NCBI GenBank assembly: GCA_021813745.1
Contig: JAKAJO010000022.1
Location: forward strand, 1-64,000
From: Acidobacteriota bacterium
Lineage (GTDB): Bacteria > Acidobacteriota > Terriglobia > Terriglobales > Acidobacteriaceae
DNA: 64,000 bases
Direction: 5' to 3'
Shown: piece after piece, positions 28,085-37,122 of the stretch
Layout: the number at the start of each line of letters is the position of its first letter
How positions within the stretch are numbered: the stretch's first letter is position 1
The notes under the pieces: generated by a model
What the model saw: only the letters and a program-made list of their open reading frames with translations
The model's database searches: none
Told to the model about the DNA's origin: nothing
Program-made: the position numbers and the translations under genes

Positions 28085-29734
28085 TTATACCTGAACCTTG
28101 ACGGCAATGGGAAATCGCCTGCCACTTCCAAAGGACTTAGCCGTCACCTTCAGAACAGGAGCCGCCTGCTGGCGCTTGTATTCCGAGCGCTCGACAAGTC
28201 GAACAACCTGACGGACGAGGTCCAGCGCGACACCATATTTCTCAGCAATGTGCTCTGGAGTCTCATACCGCTCAACGTAGGCCTCGAGGATCGGATCCAA
28301 GACATCGTAAGGGGGCAATGAATCGGTGTCCTTCTGGTCAGGCCGCAATTCTGCCGAAGGGGGCTTTTGCAGAATGGAATGGGGAATGACTTCACGCACG
28401 CGATTGAGCCAATTACAGATTGCATAGACCCGGGTTTTGACAAGGTCACCAATGACCGCCAGCGCGCCCACCATATCTCCATAAAGAGTGCAATAGCCGA
28501 CTGCCATTTCGGACTTGTTCCCCGTCGTCAATACCAGCGCTGCAAACTTGTTGGAGAGGGCCATGAGCAGCACTCCGCGAATGCGAGACTGCAGATTTTC
28601 TTCTGTTGTATCCACTTTGCATCCAGAAAACATGGGCTCCAGCGCACGGGTGAATTCCTTGAAGAGATCACTGATGCCGATCACATGGAATGGAATTCCG
28701 AGATTTGCTGCGAGCTGCTGACTGTCTTCGATTGAGCCCCGTGACGAATAGGGGCTCGGCATTCCAACCCCCACAACATTTTCAGGGCCCACGGCATCTG
28801 CGGCGATGGCCGCGACCAGAGCGGAGTCAATTCCTCCGCTGAGGGCGACAAGAACCTTCCTAAATCCGCATTTCCGGACATAATCCCGAGTGCCGAGCAC
28901 GACGGCACGATAGGCAGCCTCAGTCTCGTCCTCGATCGGTGGCACAAGAGGGGCAGAGCCAAAAGGATCGACGATCACCAAACCCTCTTCGAATGATGGA
29001 GCCTGCGCAATCACTTCTCCCCGCTTGTTGAATGCGAGCGAGGAGCCGTCAAAGATCAGGCTGTCATTGCCGCCGACCTGGTTGCACATGACCACCGGGA
29101 TTCCATCCCGGCGGGCGATAGCAGCCAGCATTTCGCGCCGCAGCGCGCGCTTTCCGTGCCAGAATGGCGAGGACGACAGATTCACATGCAGGTCAGGCCG
29201 TTGAAGCATGAGCTCTTCCATCGGATCGATGGAGTAAAGTCGCCTGGGCCAAAAGTGTTTGTCGTTCCACGCGTCTTCGCAGATCGAAATAGCCAACCGG
29301 ACTCCGTCAAGCTCGACCACGTGTTGATGCTTTGCGGCAGCGAAATAGCGCTGCTCATCGAAGACATCATAGAAAGGCAGCAGGCGCTTATGCTGTTCGA
29401 GTAATACGGACCCCTGATCGATCAAGACCGCGGCATTTATGGCAGGTTTCCCCGCTTCAGAGACAGCCGGAAGCGCAGTACCCACCAGAACGGCTGTCGA
29501 CAAGCCCCTGGTGATTTCCGTTAGTTCTCCGACGGCAGCCTTACATTGAGCCAAGAAGCTCGGTTTCTCGAGGAGATCCGCAGGCGGGTATCCGCATACA
29601 GCAAGCTCAGAGAAAACCGTCAACCGTGCACCCCGTTCGGCTGCCCGCCGGCTTGCCTCTACAATTTTGTCGAGATTCCCGGTGAAATCACCAACTGTCG
29701 GATTGATTTGTGCCAGTGCAAGCTTCACACCCAT
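28085..29734 (-). CDS. nadE: glutamine-dependent NAD+ synthetase
   Basis: Last step of NAD biosynthesis: amidation of deamido-NAD with glutamine-derived ammonia. The two-domain protein has 549 residues. The N-terminal nitrilase/glutaminase domain (ALAQINPTVGDFTGNLDKI, ISICEDAWND with the catalytic Cys, EK/HKRLLPFYDVFDE) precedes a C-terminal synthetase domain with the PP-loop SGGIDSALVAAIA and the later TTGNKSEMAVGYCTLYGDM. The ATG is complementary to 29732-29734. Confidence 0.96.
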   Translation of the reverse strand: MGVKLALAQINPTVGDFTGNLDKIVEASRRAAERGARLTVFSELAVCGYPPADLLEKPSFLAQCKAAVGELTEITRGLSTAVLVGTALPAVSEAGKPAINAAVLIDQGSVLLEQHKRLLPFYDVFDEQRYFAAAKHQHVVELDGVRLAISICEDAWNDKHFWPRRLYSIDPMEELMLQRPDLHVNLSSSPFWHGKRALRREMLAAIARRDGIPVVMCNQVGGNDSLIFDGSSLAFNKRGEVIAQAPSFEEGLVIVDPFGSAPLVPPIEDETEAAYRAVVLGTRDYVRKCGFRKVLVALSGGIDSALVAAIAADAVGPENVVGVGMPSPYSSRGSIEDSQQLAANLGIPFHVIGISDLFKEFTRALEPMFSGCKVDTTEENLQSRIRGVLLMALSNKFAALVLTTGNKSEMAVGYCTLYGDMVGALAVIGDLVKTRVYAICNWLNRVREVIPHSILQKPPSAELRPDQKDTDSLPPYDVLDPILEAYVERYETPEHIAEKYGVALDLVRQVVRLVERSEYKRQQAAPVLKVTAKSFGSGRRFPIAVKVQV

Positions 29735-29798
29735 AGTCTAATGGGTTGCGCAGAGGAGCCTTGATCCTTCTCCCCAGACAAAATCACCTCCGGATCCC

Positions 29799-31316
29799 TC
29801 AAGAACCGGTACCGGCCAGCACGACGCCAACCGTGCGCATAATGATCTTGATATCGAGCCAGATACTCCAGTTTTCAATGTAGGTGACGTCAAGTGAGAC
29901 GTAGCTGTCAAAGGATGGGTCTTGTCGCCCCTGCACCTGCCAAAGACCCGTAATTCCGGGCTTCACGTCCAGGCGTCTCAGGTGGCTCAACTTGTACTCC
30001 TTTACTTCGCTGGCGATGGGGGGTCGAGGGCCAACGACGCTCATATCGCCTGTCAGTACATTAATAAATTGTGGAAGTTCATCTAAGGAGTACTTTCGGA
30101 GAATGCGCCCCACCCGCGTAATTCGGGGGTCGTTCGTGACCTTGAAGAGCACTCCATCACGCTCGTTCATATGCAAAACTTCGGCAAGGCGTATCTCCGC
30201 ATCCTGAACCATTGTCCTGAACTTGAGACAGCGAAAGACCCGCCCCTTCTTGCCAATTCGCTCCGAGGCGTAAAGCACTGGCCCATGGGAGTCGAGCTTA
30301 ATGACCATCGCAATCAGAAGGAGGAGCGGAGCGAAAAGCACCAGAACCATTGCCGAAAAAACGATGTCCAACGCGCGCTTGAGATAGAGTCCAAACTCAG
30401 GCACGCGGCCACAGTAAAGCGGAATCGTGGGAAACTGGCCAATGTACTCAATTGGCGCATTCCAGGCCAGACCGCCATACAGATGGGGTACGACACGCAA
30501 CTCTATGCCGTGTGCTCTTGCCTTATCCAACACATCTTGCACCACGCCGCGCTCGCAAGGGACTGTGAAGAAGATTTCATCGACGAAGCGCATTCGGGCT
30601 TGATTGAAGAGAGAATCGAGACTGCAAACAACATCCGCGGACGCGGACGGGATCGAAGCGCAGCCATCAGTCAAAGTGACGAAGCCCTTGAACACAAATC
30701 CCAGGTGGCGAATGCTTTCGATGTGATGACGTAGCGCATGAGCTTCAGGCCCGGTTCCGACAATCAGGACGTTTCGTGTGTCGATGCCGCGATTGAACCG
30801 GCTATACAGCAGGATGCGGTAGAGAAAGCGACGGGCGCTCAGGGCAATTGTGACGAGCCCAACCGTGATCAGCACGACGCGCCGCGGAATGTCACTTGCA
30901 TGAAGAAGATAAAGAGTCCCTGTCAGCATGAGCCCGGCTGTGAAACATGCCCTGAAGCTGAGGTGCTGTTCATGGAGATGACTGTTGAGTCGTACCGGAG
31001 TGTACAGGTGAAATCGTCTGCTGATGACAACAAGGGCAATGGAAAAGCCAAGCAGGATGGCTAAGAGGATTGGAGTGGAATGGGCCTGAAACAAAGTACC
31101 CGCCAGGAATCTCTTCGAGGCGGCGATCGGCCCCAAATGCAATTCGTGGGCGATTGCAATCAGCGTTGCAGCCAGAATGGTCAGGAAATCAAGAACAATC
31201 CATAGCTTCGTCTGGCCGGGAGCGTTGCGGGGAGTGGCCCCAAGCCCCTCCCCAATCGAGTCCGATGAGGAAAGGGCTGACATTGAAATCTTCTGCCAGA
31301 AATCAGAGGTTGCCAT
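29799..31316 (-). CDS. polyprenyl-phosphate sugar phosphotransferase (WbaP/WcaJ type)
   Basis: Transfers a sugar-1-phosphate from a nucleotide sugar to undecaprenyl phosphate to start exopolysaccharide or O-antigen repeat synthesis. The 505-residue protein (ATG at 31316; a TTG seven codons upstream is an alternative) has about four N-terminal membrane helices, a nucleotide-binding-like central domain (NVLIVGTGPEAHALRHHIES) and the C-terminal bacterial sugar transferase domain: KRALDIVFSAMVL, FRCLKFRTMVQDAE, LPQFINVLTGDMSVVGPRPP and KPGITGLWQVQGR. No other polysaccharide genes are adjacent, so the target polymer is unknown. Confidence 0.93.
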   Translation of the reverse strand: MATSDFWQKISMSALSSSDSIGEGLGATPRNAPGQTKLWIVLDFLTILAATLIAIAHELHLGPIAASKRFLAGTLFQAHSTPILLAILLGFSIALVVISRRFHLYTPVRLNSHLHEQHLSFRACFTAGLMLTGTLYLLHASDIPRRVVLITVGLVTIALSARRFLYRILLYSRFNRGIDTRNVLIVGTGPEAHALRHHIESIRHLGFVFKGFVTLTDGCASIPSASADVVCSLDSLFNQARMRFVDEIFFTVPCERGVVQDVLDKARAHGIELRVVPHLYGGLAWNAPIEYIGQFPTIPLYCGRVPEFGLYLKRALDIVFSAMVLVLFAPLLLLIAMVIKLDSHGPVLYASERIGKKGRVFRCLKFRTMVQDAEIRLAEVLHMNERDGVLFKVTNDPRITRVGRILRKYSLDELPQFINVLTGDMSVVGPRPPIASEVKEYKLSHLRRLDVKPGITGLWQVQGRQDPSFDSYVSLDVTYIENWSIWLDIKIIMRTVGVVLAGTGS

Positions 31317-31856
31317 AATGTTTTCGCAGACCCCCAAAAGGCATCAGCCGAACACAGGTGAAATAGAACTCGCTTGATGGAGAACTCATACCGAGCACTT
31401 CATCAAACCATCTAGAAGCTCAAGCGAGTCTGGCTTCAACGCGCAAAGCCAACAGATCGCATTGAGCGAATCCTTTGTCTGCATCGCGGTGTTTGATGTA
31501 TCCGCAGGGAGGATACCTCGTGCGAACTTCACCGTCTTCTATAGAAATTTGTTCACTGCAACCAGAGCACGGAAAATTGGAGAAGCATATCTCTCCAGCC
31601 CGAGGGCACTTTGAAGAATGAGAGATTTGTGTTGCAACCAAGGAGAAGTACTTAACTCATTCTTTCAGACAGATAATGCATCCGATCCGCTGAGCTCCAT
31701 CATGCAGATTGATGGGAGAATCTGCACTTTGGCTACCGCACACCGTCGCAAGTGTGGGATCCAACCTCTTTGAGATCGTACCGGAATAGCATTACCGAAT
31801 CAATTGCGACTGGCAAGTGAAATCTTGATCATGTTGACCACAGCAACATCCCTTTA
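31317..31856. other. intergenic region, no clear gene except a weak Cys-rich frame
   Basis: 540 bases of lower-GC sequence between two minus-strand genes. It holds the doubtful small frame at 31420-31641. I see no convincing promoter for the sugar transferase, no hairpin terminator and no RNA gene. Confidence 0.5.
31420..31641 (-). CDS. possible small cysteine-rich protein
   Basis: 73 codons from a TTG start without a good ribosome-binding site. It carries a zinc-ribbon-like spacing (CPRAGEICFSNFPCSGCSEQ, then RTRYPPCGYIKHRDADKGF). The Cys/His pattern and the sharply non-random C-x2-C and YPPCGY elements suggest a real metal-binding protein; poor initiation signals argue the other way. No family is recognised. 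It could be a transcript-leading gene for the downstream-oriented MlaF-like gene or an isolated remnant. Confidence 0.35.
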   Translation of the reverse strand: MVATQISHSSKCPRAGEICFSNFPCSGCSEQISIEDGEVRTRYPPCGYIKHRDADKGFAQCDLLALRVEARLA

Positions 31857-32699
31857 TTACGTAGGTAATCTATATGCATCTAACCGGAGGAACTGCTGGA
31901 TGTTACTGTCCGGTGATTGAAGAAAGTCGGCAAGCGTTCCGAAGAATCCCGCCTTACCTTCGTGCAAAAACAGAACAGTGTCCGCCAGACGCTCGGCAAA
32001 TCGCATGTCATGGGTCACAACGATACTTGTGAGGCCCAGCTGCCGTTTGAGGCGCTGGATGATATCTCCAAGCCGACGCGCCACAAGTGGGTCGACCATC
32101 GTGGTTGGTTCATCATAGAGAACGACCTCGGGTTGCGCCGCCAGAGCGCGCGCGATGGCGACGGCGCGACGTCTTCCTGTGGAAAGGCTGGCTGGCAGTT
32201 CTTCCATTACATCTTCGGCACCAACCATGGTGACGAGCCGCTCGACAATCTGCTGTACCTGAGCTTCATCAAGTCCCCCTTGTTCGCGAAGAGGAAAGGC
32301 CACATTCTCGCGAACACTGAGGGAGTCAAACAGCGCCCCATTCTGGAAGACCATCGTAATCCGCTTGCGGAGTGTTCGCAGGCCTTCTTCGTCGAGACCG
32401 ACCACTTCCTCACCGTCGAGACGGACAGAGCCGGAATCCGGCTGGAGGAAACCCATCAAAATCCGGAGGGAGACGGACTTGCCCACTCCGCTTCGGCCAA
32501 GGATGCAGAGTGTCTGACCCCGTGCAACATGAAAGCTGACATCTTCAAGCACAGGCCTGCCGGAAAATGCGATCGATACATGATCAAACGCAATCATCGG
32601 CTGCTGAGAAGACGGCGCCCCACCCTGTGCGTCGGAGTTTCTAGATGGCTCGTCAGTTTGACGATCATGGAAACCGGGGATGGCATCCGAATTGGACAT
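31857..32699 (-). CDS. ABC transporter ATPase, MlaF-like
   Basis: 280-residue ATP-binding subunit resembling MlaF/Ttg2A of phospholipid or organic-solvent-resistance ABC systems (FDHVSIAFSGRPVLEDVSFH, Walker A GRSGVGKS, Q-loop VFQNGALFDSLSVRENVAFP, H-loop VVTHDM). Two sites are off-consensus: the signature reads LSTGRRRAVAIARAL rather than LSGGMxRRV, and Walker B/D-loop reads VVLYDEPTTMVDPL instead of DEPTTGLDP. The first about 30 residues are hydrophilic and non-conserved. No MlaE permease or MlaD MCE gene lies nearby. It follows mobA after 16 bases on the same strand. Confidence 0.85.
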   Translation of the reverse strand: MSNSDAIPGFHDRQTDEPSRNSDAQGGAPSSQQPMIAFDHVSIAFSGRPVLEDVSFHVARGQTLCILGRSGVGKSVSLRILMGFLQPDSGSVRLDGEEVVGLDEEGLRTLRKRITMVFQNGALFDSLSVRENVAFPLREQGGLDEAQVQQIVERLVTMVGAEDVMEELPASLSTGRRRAVAIARALAAQPEVVLYDEPTTMVDPLVARRLGDIIQRLKRQLGLTSIVVTHDMRFAERLADTVLFLHEGKAGFFGTLADFLQSPDSNIQQFLRLDAYRLPT

Positions 32700-32715
32700 T
32701 TGTTCTTTCCACAGC

Positions 32716-33375
32716 TTACCCGATGGGAGTTCTGAGCAGGTGCTGCGCGAGATCGAGATCCGCGGATGTGTTGATATTCAGAAACCAGAACCGGGTTGGC
32801 AGGGCATTATCTCCCTCACAAAGCCCCTGCTGCGCAAGGCGTTCGGCAGACGCGACGAGGACAGGCCACTTCTCCTCTGCAGCAGCAGCGCGAATTGCGG
32901 CCAGACACCCCCTGTTCTGCAGGGTCCACTGTCTCCTCAGAACGGGAAGCGTGTCCCGGCGGAGAATGACTGGAAAGGTCTCCACCCTTCCATTCAAGCT
33001 AAAGAAGGCTGCTGAAGAATCCGCAAGAGATGAGTGTCTGAGCAGAGCGAGGAGAGCGGCCACGGGCATCAGAGGCTGATCCACCGGAAGGAACAGAGCG
33101 CGGTGTGCTCCGCACAATTCAAGTGCAGCACAGATTCCGCTGAGTGGTCCGCCTCCTTCGTCCTGGATCACTGGCACTCGAGCGCACCGATCGCGTCTTC
33201 CACCGGCGATCGATGCGCTTAATCCAGTGTCCTGAATCTTGCCCACGGCACGTGCGATGAGGGTCTCAGCACCGAGCAGGAGTTCGGCTTTATCCGTGCC
33301 CATGCGCTGCGATTGGCCGCCTGCCAGCACAAACCCTGCGGTTTCAGCACCAATCCAGGGACATGCCTTCTTCAA
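32716..33375 (-). CDS. mobA: molybdenum cofactor guanylyltransferase
   Basis: Attaches GMP to molybdopterin. The 219-residue protein has the N-terminal nucleotidyltransferase signature FVLAGGQSQRMGTDKAEL with conserved glycines and lysine, and further LFLPVDQPLMP, which holds the metal-binding Asp, plus RFWFLNINTSADLD. The ATG overlaps the stop of the upstream M20 dipeptidase gene (ATGA), so translation is coupled. The functional link between a dipeptidase and MobA is not obvious, so the pairing is probably only an operon arrangement. Confidence 0.9.
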   Translation of the reverse strand: MKKACPWIGAETAGFVLAGGQSQRMGTDKAELLLGAETLIARAVGKIQDTGLSASIAGGRRDRCARVPVIQDEGGGPLSGICAALELCGAHRALFLPVDQPLMPVAALLALLRHSSLADSSAAFFSLNGRVETFPVILRRDTLPVLRRQWTLQNRGCLAAIRAAAAEEKWPVLVASAERLAQQGLCEGDNALPTRFWFLNINTSADLDLAQHLLRTPIG

Positions 33376-34742
33376 TGCGCGGCTTCCTCAAGAAAACGAA
33401 TCAGCGATGCAATGCCGAGTTCATAGTTCTTCAAATTGAACTTCTCATTCGGTGCATGCAGATTATCGTCTGGAAGACCGAAGCCCATCATCACGCTCGG
33501 AATCCCGAGATGCTCGGCGAAGTCACCCACGATCGGGATCGATCCGCCAGAGCGAATAAAGACGGTGGGGCGGCCCCAAACCTGCTGTAAGGCCCGCGTC
33601 GCTGCGCGGATGTACGGATTATCTACAGGGACAAGACAGGGATTCCCAGCGTGGATGAGACGCACGTCGATGTCCACATCCGACGGGGCAATCTGTTGCA
33701 CGTAGCTTTTGAACTGCGCAAAGGACTTTTGCGGTGTCATGCCTGGGGCGAGCCGCATGGAGACTTTGGCCATGGCCTTGGCGGGAATCACCGTCTTGGC
33801 GCCGGCGCCGATGAATCCGCCGGGCATTCCGTGAACGTCGAGGGACGGGCGCGCCCACGTACGTTCCAAAACGCTGTAGCCTTTCTCGCCGGTCAGTTGT
33901 CTGGAGCCTACCTCGCTGGTTCGATATTGCTCTTCATCAAAGGGAAGGTTCCGCCAAGCTTCCAATTCCTCGGCACTGGGAGGGATGAGGTCATCGTAGA
34001 AGCCTGGAATGAGGATGTGACCATTCTCATCTTTTAGCCGGCTGATGATCTGCGCCAGCGCAACGAAGGGATTAGGCGCAACCCCTCCATACATGCCGGA
34101 GTGCAGGTCTGTCCGAGCACCCCGAACCTCAATTTCTGTATAGATCATTCCCCGCAGTCCGACGCAGAGAGTTGGCAAATCAGGAGCAAAGAGCTCCGTG
34201 TCGGAAACCAAAGCGAAGTCTGCTTGAAGCTGATCTGGTCGTGAAGCAACGTACGCTTCGATGGCTTCGCCACCCACCTCCTCTTCTCCTTCCATCAGAA
34301 TGCGGATGTTGATGGGCAGTCGGCCGTTCGCAGCGAGATGCGCCTCAAGCGCCTTCACCTGAGCCCACACCTGCCCTTTGTCGTCCACAGCGCCTCGCGC
34401 GTAAATGTTTCCATTGCGTTCCGTAGGCTCAAAAGGCGGCGTGATCCATTCCTCGAGTGGGTCGGGGGGTTGGACGTCGTAATGGCCATAGACCAGAGCG
34501 GTTGGCATTCCCTCAGCATGGAGCCAGTCCGCATAGACAAGCGGATGTCCCTTGGTCTCAATCATCGAGACGTTCTCCATCCCAATTCGACGCAACTCAG
34601 AGACCAGCATCTGAGCGGCTGCGCGGCAATCAGCCTGATGCTCGGCCAGTGTCGAGATGGACGGAATGCGGAGAAAGGCTTTCAGCTCTTCAAGAAAACG
34701 TGGATGATTCTGACGAGCAAACTCCAGAGCAGATGAAGACAT
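33372..34742 (-). CDS. M20-family dipeptidase
   Basis: Zinc-dependent peptidase of the M20/M25/M40 family (dipeptidase subgroup), predicted cytoplasmic. The start is set at the ATG 34740-34742 with GGGAG upstream, giving 456 residues. Metal-ligand and catalytic motifs are visible: VYGHYDVQPPDP, GAVDDKGQVWAQ, MEGEEEVGGEA, a dimerisation domain beginning near GMIYTEIEVRG with the HSGMYGG motif, and C-terminal SGGSIPIVGDF and MMGFGLPDDNLHAPNEKF. Substrate is unknown. Confidence 0.93.
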   Translation of the reverse strand: MSSSALEFARQNHPRFLEELKAFLRIPSISTLAEHQADCRAAAQMLVSELRRIGMENVSMIETKGHPLVYADWLHAEGMPTALVYGHYDVQPPDPLEEWITPPFEPTERNGNIYARGAVDDKGQVWAQVKALEAHLAANGRLPINIRILMEGEEEVGGEAIEAYVASRPDQLQADFALVSDTELFAPDLPTLCVGLRGMIYTEIEVRGARTDLHSGMYGGVAPNPFVALAQIISRLKDENGHILIPGFYDDLIPPSAEELEAWRNLPFDEEQYRTSEVGSRQLTGEKGYSVLERTWARPSLDVHGMPGGFIGAGAKTVIPAKAMAKVSMRLAPGMTPQKSFAQFKSYVQQIAPSDVDIDVRLIHAGNPCLVPVDNPYIRAATRALQQVWGRPTVFIRSGGSIPIVGDFAEHLGIPSVMMGFGLPDDNLHAPNEKFNLKNYELGIASLIRFLEEAAH

Positions 34743-34826
34743 AACAGAGCTCCCTTGATGCAAATTCACCATTCGTGAGTATAGGCGGTTGAAGGGGAAC
34801 TGTGCTGCGGACGATCAAAAATAAGC

Positions 34827-35150
34827 CTAATAGCGCGGGACGGATGGGTCCACGGACAAAGACCATGCCGCGATTCCGCCTCGCATGGATTGAACATGGT
34901 CGAATCCTTCCTTGCGAAGCCAGGCTGTTACGGCCAGGGACCGCTGTCCGAGGTGACAAACGACAATGAGATGTTCGTCGGGGTCGAGTTCCTGATGTGC
35001 GCGCGAGGGAACATCGCCCATGGGCATCAAAAGCCTCCCTGCGATATTGGCGCGGGCGAACTCCCACGGCTCGCGCACATCCAGAAGACGTGCCTTCCCG
35101 CTCAGAATCAGTTCAGCTGACTCGGCAGGGGAAATCTCGTATTCGAGCAT
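34827..35150 (-). CDS. rhodanese-like domain protein
   Basis: Single-domain sulfurtransferase-like protein of 107 residues (ATG at 35150; a start six codons upstream at 35168 is also possible, while longer frames overlap the divergent ABC-F gene). It has the rhodanese pattern ARLLDVREPWEFARANIAG, then HLIVVCHLGQRS with the putative active-site Cys followed by the loop LGQRS, and the C-terminal GFDHVQSMRGGIAAWS. Related proteins include GlpE/PspE. It is divergent from the ABC-F gene. Confidence 0.88.
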   Translation of the reverse strand: MLEYEISPAESAELILSGKARLLDVREPWEFARANIAGRLLMPMGDVPSRAHQELDPDEHLIVVCHLGQRSLAVTAWLRKEGFDHVQSMRGGIAAWSLSVDPSVPRY

Positions 35151-35213
35151 GGTTCCAGTGTAGGACATCGCAGGGTTGGCCCTTGGGTTGCCGATGCAGT
35201 TACTCTGGAGACA

Positions 35214-37022
35214 ATGGCCCAAATCCTGAGCGCAATATCGATTTCCAAGCAATTCGATGAACGCCCACTCTTTCAGGAACTCTCGCTCACCGTAGAAGAA
35301 GGGGCGCGAATGGGCCTGATTGGGCCCAACGGCTCCGGAAAGTCGACCCTCCTGGCGATTCTTGCGGGGCAAGTGACTCCGGACACAGGAGAGGTTGCTC
35401 TACGCAGGAACGCGCATGTCGCCTATGTGCCTCAAGAATCGCACTTTAATGAGGGGGTCACTGTTCGGGAGGTTCTCGATGCAGCAGTGGCATGCCGCGC
35501 TGGATCCCACCCAAAGGGGGAAGGCCGGCTGCGGGAAGTCGCCGGCCGGGCAGGAATTGTTGATTTCTCTGCGGAGGCCGCATCCCTTTCAGGCGGATGG
35601 CGCAAACGGCTGGCAATCGCTGCCGGCATCCTGCAAGATCCCGATTTGCTTCTTCTGGATGAACCCACCAACCACCTGGACCTAGCGGGAATTGAATGGC
35701 TTGAGGATCTCGTTAGCGCATCGAGATTTGCCATCGTCACGGTGAGCCATGATCGATATTTCCTGGAGGCAACTTCGACGGAAATCCTTGAACTGAATCG
35801 GGCGTATCCAGACGGACTGTTCCGCGTGAAAGGCAATTTCAGCCGGTTTCTTGAGGAGCGGGAGGCGTATCTTGCTGCGCAGAGCCGTCAACAGGAGAGC
35901 CTTCGCAATCGAGTGCGAGCCGAAGTCGAATGGCTGCGGCGTGGCCCTAAGGCTCGTGCGACCAAAAGCAAGGCGCGGATCGACGCTGCACAGGCCATGA
36001 TTGGACAGTTGGCTGATGTCGACGCACGCAGCCGAATCGCCTCGGCGGGAATTGACTTTGCAGCCAGCGAACGAAAGACTCGAATCCTGATTGAAGTGGA
36101 ACATGTAGCTTGCACACTCGGTGAGCGCAAGCTATTCAGCGATCTGAGCTTCGCGCTGACAGCAGGCAGCAAAACCGGACTCGTTGGTCCCAACGGCAGC
36201 GGAAAGACGACCCTGATCCGCCTCCTTGCGGGCGAACTTGAACCGACCGAGGGAGTCATTCGCAGGGCACAGTCGCTGCGTATTGTGTATCTGGCCCAGA
36301 TGCGGGCACTGGATGAGGAAATCACTCTGCGAAGGGCTCTGGCTCCGGAAGGCGATACTGTCATTCATCTTGGGCGTCCGATCCATGTGGCTTCATGGGC
36401 GGCACGTTTTTTGTTTTCGGGTTCACAGCTTGACCAGCCGGTCAAGAATTTAAGTGGTGGGGAGCGGGCACGCGTCCTCATCGCTCGCCTGATGTTGCAG
36501 CCAGCCGACCTATTGGTGCTCGACGAGCCGACCAACGATCTTGACCTGACCACGCTTGAAATCCTGGAAGACAATCTGTTGGAGTTTTCCGGTGCACTCC
36601 TTCTGGTCACCCACGATCGCTCCCTTCTGGACCGCGTAACAACTTCTGTAGTGGGGTTAGATGGTGGCGGAAGCATCGGGCTTTTTGCGAATTATGCGCA
36701 ATGGGATGAATGGGCAGCAGCCTCCCTTGAAACCTGCGTGAGCGGACAGGAGCGCGCGACCTCGCAGCCGCTTCGCAGAGATGCTGGCGCGAGCCCGAAA
36801 AAGAAGCTCTCCTATCTGGAAGCGCGCGAGTATGCCACGATTGAGACGCGAATGATGGAGTCCGATGCGCGCCTGGCATCGGCGCGTGCAATGGTAGAAA
36901 ACCCGGAAATTGCCACCAACGCTTTGGAGTTGCAGAAGGCTCTTGAAGAGCTGCAAGCCGCCCAGGAAGAGAATGATGGGGTATATCTCCGATGGGCTGA
37001 ATTGTCGGAAAAGGCAGGATAG
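35214..37022 (+). CDS. ABC-F family ATPase (Uup-like)
   Basis: Soluble twin-ATPase of the ABC-F class, 602 residues, ribosome- or DNA-repair-associated rather than a transporter. Two nucleotide-binding domains are complete: Walker A GPNGSGKST / signature SLSGGWRKRLAIA / DEPTNHLDL and Walker A GPNGSGKTT / signature NLSGGERARVLIA / DEPTNDLDL. The linker carries basic residues (RRGPKARATKSKARIDAA). A C-terminal coiled-coil extension (LEAREYATIETRMMESDARL) matches Uup. The start ATG has TCTGGAGA upstream. Confidence 0.92.
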   Translation: MAQILSAISISKQFDERPLFQELSLTVEEGARMGLIGPNGSGKSTLLAILAGQVTPDTGEVALRRNAHVAYVPQESHFNEGVTVREVLDAAVACRAGSHPKGEGRLREVAGRAGIVDFSAEAASLSGGWRKRLAIAAGILQDPDLLLLDEPTNHLDLAGIEWLEDLVSASRFAIVTVSHDRYFLEATSTEILELNRAYPDGLFRVKGNFSRFLEEREAYLAAQSRQQESLRNRVRAEVEWLRRGPKARATKSKARIDAAQAMIGQLADVDARSRIASAGIDFAASERKTRILIEVEHVACTLGERKLFSDLSFALTAGSKTGLVGPNGSGKTTLIRLLAGELEPTEGVIRRAQSLRIVYLAQMRALDEEITLRRALAPEGDTVIHLGRPIHVASWAARFLFSGSQLDQPVKNLSGGERARVLIARLMLQPADLLVLDEPTNDLDLTTLEILEDNLLEFSGALLLVTHDRSLLDRVTTSVVGLDGGGSIGLFANYAQWDEWAAASLETCVSGQERATSQPLRRDAGASPKKKLSYLEAREYATIETRMMESDARLASARAMVENPEIATNALELQKALEELQAAQEENDGVYLRWAELSEKAG

Positions 37023-37073
37023 CCGTCAATTGCTCGTACGGGTAGAGTCCACTCCGATAGAATCCGTGGCATC

Positions 37074-37090
37074 CCTTCCGTGCAGGAAGG
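37074..37090. repeat. short hairpin in ABC-F / response-regulator gap
   Basis: CCTTCC-GTGCA-GGAAGG, a 6-bp stem with a 5-base loop, between the ABC-F stop (37022) and the response-regulator start (37123). It could be a weak terminator or operator. Confidence 0.3.
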
Positions 37091-37122
37091 CCAAGCGTTG
37101 CGAGGGTGACTGAGACAAGGAT

